Assembly: GCA_030765065.1 (NCBI GenBank)
Contig: CM060977.1
Coordinates: 156,746,052-156,810,051, forward strand
Reading direction: 5' to 3'
Origin: Deroplatys truncata
Taxonomy: Eukaryota > Arthropoda > Insecta > Mantodea > Mantidae
DNA length: 64,000 bases
Shown here: positions 58,820 through 64,000 of the stretch, one piece after another
Layout of the letters: every line of letters starts with the position of its first letter
Numbering within the stretch: the first letter of the stretch is position 1
Made by a program: the position numbers and the translations under genes
Notes under the pieces: generated by a model
Told to the model about the DNA's origin: nothing
The model's database searches: none
Seen by the model: only the letters and a program-made list of their open reading frames with translations

Positions 58820-60084
58820 CAATGAAAAAGTGTGCCATCTGTATTGTCTCGGTTGTGGAAAGATGCTGCGGAGCTGTTCAGGATGTGCTCAACTATGGTT
58901 ATTGGAGTTTTTTCTTTGGGCATGCCTAGGTTTTCGTTGATTCCCGACAGGAAGTGACTTAGTGGCAGATGAGTGAGGCCCATTTGCATTCTTCTGGTAA
59001 CCTGTATTCGAAGGGAGTGTGTGTGCCGTTGTTGTCGAGGGTGGGTCACTGATTCTTACCTGGCTCAGCCTCGCCTTCAGAGGGCTCTGCTATCACAGGT
59101 GGTGGCATCTGACCTCTACGGCCCCTAATGAACTACTCTGAGCATTCTGTGACAGCCACAGAGTTCTCTTGCGTTCTGATTATTCTGGGACTAGGAGGCT
59201 GCCCACGAAGCGTGGTCTTTGCGCATGCTGTTAAGTATGCAGTGCAACCACACCAACCTGCAAAATGGCCTTCAGCGTCACATAAAAGGCAAGTGCATTC
59301 CGCAGGTGGAACGCTGCGTGTACCTGAAGGTTGAGGTCCTGTACATGGGCGGGAGAGCTGCCCTGACTTCACGTGCCACAGGTTTTGACAACATGGCCAT
59401 TATTTTGCCTCTGCATCGTAACTCTCTCTATCGAAACTCTGAATTGTGCCAAATATCGGAGGTTTAAAATTTGCCTATTCTCTTGGATATCCTACAGTTC
59501 TATTTAGAACATTGGCAAGCGATCCTAAGCCTATTCTTTTAAGAATATTGACGACACTAATGGCCAGGTAACCGCTGTGTTTCAGGTCTCGCTTAACAGG
59601 TCTCAAGTTATCTGATCATATATGCCCTCTAATTACAATGTGGGTTCTCTGTTTAGGATGGGCGACTTAGGTAATGCTGTGTCGCTTTATTATGGATGTG
59701 CGTCTTAAAAAGTCTGTCATTATTTTGGCGAATTTTCGCAACCCAGCTACTAATGACCTAAACATGATCAATATTAATCCTCCTTTCCTCAACTATTTCC
59801 GAGGACTCCTGTGTGCGGGGTGTGTGTTCTGTGTCTTTGAATGTGTTGGTTTGCTGAGAGGGAGGAATGGTTGGAAGGAGAAGGTGTAGTCTTAGACATC
59901 ATTTTATTGTCTCAGCTAGTTTCACTAGCTTATCCAGAAGATAGGGAGGAAAAGAGAGAAACCCCAACAAGTTGCTAATGTGGTTGCGAACTTGCAAGAC
60001 ATTGAAGTTGTCGACCAATGGTTGTTGCTGACGCTGCTCGCCTTTCTTCGGGTGCTTCCGTTCTTCTTTGCTAGAGAGATTCAT
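58820..60084 (-). pseudogene. Jockey-type LINE ORF1 (Gag-like) remnant
   Basis: An ATG at 60084 begins MNLSSKEERKHPKKGEQRQQ (Lys/Gln-rich, 61 codons to a stop). Further down, frame 59372-59133 has CTGPQPSGTRSVPPAECTC followed by the zinc knuckle C-X2-C-X4-H-X4-C (residues 28-41) and GCTAYLTAC, the PRE_C2HC-type ending of Jockey-group ORF1 proteins, which bind LINE RNA. The frame 59049-58819 may be its C-terminal extension. ORF2 (endonuclease/RT) is not found downstream, so the element is 3'-truncated or rearranged. Confidence 0.55.
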
Positions 60085-60119
60085 TTTACCGCCGCTGCTC
60101 GTGCAGAATTCCCAAGGGG

Positions 60120-60660
60120 GATATTTTTCATTTTACTTTCCTAGGGGGCAAGAAGAGTGCCCCCCGCACTCCCATCATTGGCAATGAACCTGTAAAGACT
60201 ATGTCGCCTCCTCGTGAGAATGTATCTGTTAAGTGAAGGAAGACGGAGAATGGTGTGTGGGTGCCGCTAATTTACCCCGGGATTGAATGGTATTCATGTA
60301 TACAACAGCGGTAGATGATACGGGGTCTTAGAAGACATACTTGACCACAGATTTCATCATTGCTCCTTGGGAAATTCATGCAGATGCCATTGCCCTTACC
60401 CAACAGAATTAGGGCTTGGAATTTGGATTCAAACGTCTTAGGTAAGTGTACCGTTAATGGTTAGTGTTATTACATGGTTATAGCAAGCATTCATGTTATT
60501 GGAGGATTGCTGGTGCAACGTCGCATTTATAAATGGGAGCAACCGTTCTTTATCTCCTATTGGCCGCGCGTCTGCCAAACTCTATGCGGCTGAGGCTGGT
60601 GTTACACGAAATATCCGGTTGGGTAATATGGTTTCATATTTACATTTACCAGCAGAAGAG
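60120..60660 (-). other. Penelope-like element 3' region
   Basis: Lies downstream (on the - strand) of the GIY-YIG fragment and shares 60170-60450 with the copy split by M5. A block GGCCAATAGGAGATAAAGA near 60548-60570 follows the coding end. Confidence 0.45.
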
Positions 60661-60905
60661 TCCATACTTTATGAATGTCTGCCGATTCTTTTTTTCTATT
60701 AGAATTACTTTTATGTTTATAAATCTCAACGGCTTCACAGTAAAGCCCAGCTTAATAATAGGTGTTTTGGTTTCATCAAATTGAATGATGTAGCAGAGCA
60801 TGCTCGAATATTTCTGACTTTACTTCTCGCCTAGTCGGCAGTTACGTCTTTATTGTTTTATCCGTGTACGGATGGTGCACCTGGTTGTACCAATGCAAAC
60901 TTTAC
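60660..60905 (-). pseudogene. Penelope-like element, GIY-YIG endonuclease fragment
   Basis: On the - strand KVCIGTTRCTIRTRIK followed by RRNCRLG, then SSMLCYIIQFDETKT, then KPLRFINIKVI and IEKKNRQTF. This corresponds to the GIY-YIG C-terminal domain of Penelope-like retroelements ('YIG.T.R....R..EH.R.CRL.....S..AEH......I.FD.T.......Y..R..REA.EI.K..N..N...'). The catalytic YIG is CIG here, and frameshifts intervene. The RT domain is not recognised upstream. Confidence 0.6.
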
Positions 60906-62308
60906 CGTTACAACATGTCACGGTTTTCAACCAAGCAATTGGTAAGACTCTTCTTACTGAGTTCCTGCTAGCAACCACTATCATTGCATCCTCAACTGCT
61001 CCTTTTCGATTCATGACTTAGATTGCTTATAGTTAACCCTTCTGTGTCGGACCATATTGTTATATTAGGTGATTGGTCCTGGCCATCGGAGGGCAAATTG
61101 TAGCACACACTACCTGAAGTTCAGCGGGCGATTCCTTGGATTAATGAGTAATCTTACAGTAAGCAGGCGGGCAAGAGACTTTCAAATCTCTTTGCAAATC
61201 GTCACACAAATGGCAAGCGTTGGGTTGGCCAATGTAACTGATGGAGGCCAGATAAACATCGATAAAAACTCTTCTGCTTTGTTGCTTTTGAACCCATTTT
61301 AACTACAGGTACACAGTTACTAGACGGGAGAAAACATTCTATTCCTCTTTGTGGATATTATACACCGTATCATATTTCCTAATTTCTTGCGAAATATTGC
61401 AAAGTTAACTGTTTGCTGATTACTGGGTGAAACTTCCATTTTGGTGATTTCTCCGGATGGTAAGTAAAATTTTGTTCTTCTGTATAACGAGTCATAGGAC
61501 TGCTTCACAATATCACCGAAATCCGGTTTACAAAAATTTCCCGTTGTCTGGCATGAGCTGGAGAGAGTCACTCAGTCTGCTTGCAATCCCGAAAAGTCCA
61601 CCAGGCATTGATGGATTTTTTGCGCGGTTGGTGTAATTGCTGTGGTAGCAAAATATGTTTTAATGGCATTCACACATGTTAATGTTACACAATTAATCCC
61701 GTGGACAATATTCACTTGTTATTCATGCAGAACACAAACAACCGCTATCAACAGGCATAGGAATTCTGAAGCAGTGGCTTTGATCTACACTCAAACCATA
61801 TGTCAATACGAAAAACGTAAACAGCAGCTTGTGGTCACCAAGGGTCAACGACGGCAGGTAACATAGTCTGATAAGTACTGTCTGCAAACGTCAACATACT
61901 GTACGAGAGATGGGGTGGTTTGTTACCTGCCACTTCTCTGCCTTAAGTCCAGCAACAGTTCAAACGTATTTTTTCTTTCTGGCTTTAATGCTTAGAAATT
62001 TCTATTACCTGGTATCACTAAAGTCGATGGGTTCCGCTCGCCCACCCAAACGATCTCTCGGGACACGCCCATTTTACTATATTGGTCCTCGCCATATCAA
62101 GGCGCCTGCACTGACGCTTTTTGGGGAACCCAGACTGTTAAGTGTGCGCAAAAATATGACAAAATTAATTTCATCCGTTACATTCGACTTTGATACCAAA
62201 TTCCTGAGTCTCTCTTTCTTTAAAATATTATTTAGCTAGCTAATGAATGGTTACGCTTCCACCTAGCAAAAGAAATGTATTTAAAACTCGGTATGAATGG
62301 ATTACATC
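60906..62308. other. unassigned sequence
   Basis: No RT, transposase or shared repeat could be identified. Open frames at 61320-61571 (-) and 61910-62239 (+) have no recognised motif. Confidence 0.3.
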
Positions 62309-62339
62309 AATGTACCGTTACATAGGGTAACGGTACATT
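62309..62339. repeat. perfect 13-bp inverted repeat (hairpin)
   Basis: AATGTACCGTTAC and GTAACGGTACATT pair without mismatch around a 5-nt loop (ATAGG). It sits 228 bp before the second ABCG exon. No poly-T or other context identifies its function. Confidence 0.95.
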
Positions 62340-62566
62340 TCACATTAGGTATAAATAATCTTCTGCTCAACAAGTCATAGAAGCTTGTAATTCCGTACAA
62401 TGTTAGGTTGAAAATGTAGTCTGGTAGTTTCATTTGAATTAAGTTCTACATCTCTTTAGCAGTTAGCTTTCCTGGCCATGTTTAGCAACTTTCTGCTAGC
62501 AATAAAGTGATATGTATTTTTGTTATTTTCCGAAGACATGTGCTAAACAGCTTATTTATTCTACAG

Positions 62567-62756
62567 GACTAAAGGAGTTAGCGGAAGCGTCATGGTCAAT
62601 GGATGTCCAAGGGACCCGCAAGAGTTCCGAAAACATTCTTGTTACATCACGCAGGATAGTGCCATGTTGACAAACCTTACCACACACGAGACACTTGTCT
62701 TTATGGCCAGCCTGAGATTAGATCGTAACATTAGCAGGAGCAAAAAGCTTTTGATG
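62567..62756 (+). CDS. ABCG-subfamily ABC transporter, exon with Q-loop
   Basis: The 190-bp exon lies between TTCTACAG and GTAAGT. One leading base completes the Arg codon begun at 18962-18963, then 63 codons run from TKGVSGSVMVNG to SRSKKLLM and end on a codon boundary (phase 0). SGSVMVNGCPRDPQEFRK is the strand region after Walker A in ABCG proteins. CYITQDS holds the Q-loop Gln (62652-62654), followed by LTNLTTHETLVFMASLRL. Compared with ABCG1/4-like proteins the Q-loop is ITQDS rather than the commoner IMQDD. Signature and Walker B should lie in the next exon, outside the window. Confidence 0.93.
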
Positions 62757-63585
62757 GTAAGTATACATTAGCCTTATCTTCGACACAGGGTTTTGGCTGC
62801 ATTCCAACTTTATATGCAGCCATACTTTCCTGTAATCTTCAGTAAACGTATAGCGTTTTCAAGCGTTTCTATCCCTTGATATATTTTACATTTAATAGGC
62901 CATGGAAATTTTGTAAACGTATGTATCATTAGAACATTATTACGCAGCTTTCTGTGTTTATTTCATAATGTCAAAAATTAAAAAAGGGATCAACAGTGGT
63001 CGGGTTTATTGTTTTATCCTGATAGCACCATTAAGCCTTTTCTTCCCATCCACAAACGAAAGCCATCAACAAAACATATTATCAGTAAGCCTGACATAAA
63101 AGGCAATATTAGAAAGATGAAAGAATGAAGGAGGTACAGAAAGAGAGAAAAACAGACAAGAAAAGATCCTGGGACACAAATATAGTAATAAAATCATAAT
63201 ATTAGGGTAGAGTAATGGACGTCTCCTGTATGTGAACAGTATTTATTTTTTGGTAACACAAATAAATCTAGCGGGCTAATTGAGATCACAACATAAAGAA
63301 AGCTTTTCTGGGGGTGTAATACGCCATGTTGCAACTTGTTTCACTAGGAGACATTTTGTTTAAAGAGAAGCATGGGAGAATACAGCACGACAAAACAGAA
63401 CACATCACTCACTTCTATAAGGTAAGTACTATGAACCCAAAGGTGTAATAATTATTCCACTGTCGAATGGGTCGTCTTTTATCACATGGGGGCGAAAACG
63501 ACTTCGCATAGCGTAGGAGGGAGAGAGCTACAGAATGCACGTGGGTGGAATGATGGATCTCTTACCTCAGGTCGTGTTTTCCGAT
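62757..63585. other. intron after the second ABCG exon
   Basis: Starts with the GTAAGT donor. No further exon was recognised before the window ends, and no shared repeat until 63586. Confidence 0.5.
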
Positions 63586-63692
63586 TGAGGCAATATTTTT
63601 AACACTTAAATGATTTCAGTCTAATTATATAATACATAAAGTCAATAACAGCCCGCCTTAAAGCAATATGTGTATGCAACAATATATAAAAA
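63586..63692 (+). mobile_element. solo LTR, family X, copy 3 (5' end only)
   Basis: TGAGGCAATATTTTTAACAC and AACAGCCCGCCTTAAAGC match copies 1 and 2. It is cut at AATATATAAAA by a HINE, so its remainder may lie beyond the window. Confidence 0.85.
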
Positions 63693-63835
63693 CCTGATGT
63701 GTTACACTCACATGACTTTCTCTACTCTTGTACAAACTATTTTTACAAACGCTTATTCTCCATATGCTTCATGTTAATCGAGATAAACATTTGCAGACTC
63801 TATCTTATTGCTAATTTTCTTGTAGATGTAAGGGG
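63693..63835 (-). mobile_element. HINE copy 9, partial
   Basis: Begins CTGATGTGTTACACTCAC and keeps the 12-mer ACTTTCTCTACT plus about 100 bp, then leaves the consensus after GATGTAAGGGGAATA. Confidence 0.8.
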
Positions 63836-63968
63836 AATATATATTTACAAGGGCAATATAGAAATACAGTAGAGTTTAAGCGCATACATATCTCTTAATA
63901 TCTGGTTACTAGGTGCAGCACCATTCCCTTTCCCACAGATTAATACTCTGCATATCCAAGACAAAAAA

Positions 63969-64000
63969 TCTGATGTGTTACACTCACATGACTTTCTCTA
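63969..64000 (-). mobile_element. HINE copy 10, start at window edge
   Basis: TCTGATGTGTTACACTCACA and GACTTTCTCTA identify the family; the rest is outside the window. Confidence 0.8.

Larger units (their letters stand above)
18964..62566 (+). other. 43.6-kb intron of the ABCG gene
   Basis: It begins GTAAGA and ends TTATTTATTCTACAG. The upstream exon leaves two bases and the downstream exon supplies one, restoring an Arg codon and the uninterrupted ABCG reading (…LLSGFR | TKGVSGSVMVNG…). All mobile elements between these coordinates are therefore intronic. Whether an alternative or small additional exon exists inside cannot be excluded, but phase and family alignment need none. Confidence 0.88.

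Overview
The window looks like non-coding, repeat-packed DNA from a large-genome insect. The only host gene I can support is an ABCG-type ABC transporter on the + strand, seen as two short exons (18840-18963 with the Walker A loop; 62567-62756 with the Q-loop). Their splice phases match exactly across a 43.6-kb intron, and at least 18.8 kb more non-coding DNA lies upstream. Tc1/mariner, Penelope, Helentron, Polinton and tRNA-SINE content together with giant introns suggests an insect, perhaps polyneopteran (cockroach, stick insect or orthopteran); the order is inference only.

Layout. 1-6.1 kb: unassigned AT-rich DNA, a Helentron-like (HINE) copy, a solo LTR (family X) and SINE fragments. 6.1-11.5 kb: an RNase H-bearing LINE on the - strand, split by a HINE that is itself split by a solo LTR (family Y). 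13.3-16.1 kb: a mariner and a Tc1-like element side by side, both TA-bounded. 17-21 kb: SINEs, the first ABCG exon and a second family X LTR. 21.8-29.7 kb: mariner, HINE, Tc1-like, an internally deleted mariner, and a mariner split by a HINE. 30.3-43.2 kb: a HINE interrupted by a 12,109-bp Polinton/Maverick-like element (31073-43181) with a perfect 6-bp target duplication, AG/CT termini, inverted arms of 4.2 and 4.9 kb full of tandem arrays, and three broken copies of a protein-primed family B DNA polymerase. 43.5-46.8 kb: two HINEs. 47-54 kb: a second LINE on the - strand split between endonuclease and reverse transcriptase by a 5.4-kb block holding a 4.3-kb GTA/GTG triplet array bracketed by inverted ~120-bp modules. 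54-61 kb: HINE, SINE, mariner inside a Penelope-type tail, Jockey-type ORF1 remnant, Penelope GIY-YIG remnant. 62.3-64 kb: perfect hairpin, second ABCG exon, third LTR X copy cut by HINE fragments.

Nothing here forms a working pathway. Every transposon ORF I could read carries stops or frameshifts, so the window is mainly a record of nested insertions into one tolerant intron. The least ordinary object is the palindromic Polinton-like element: its arms are nearly identical at the outer ends, carry a 21-bp repeat that keeps several frames open on both strands, and extend into the polymerase gene.
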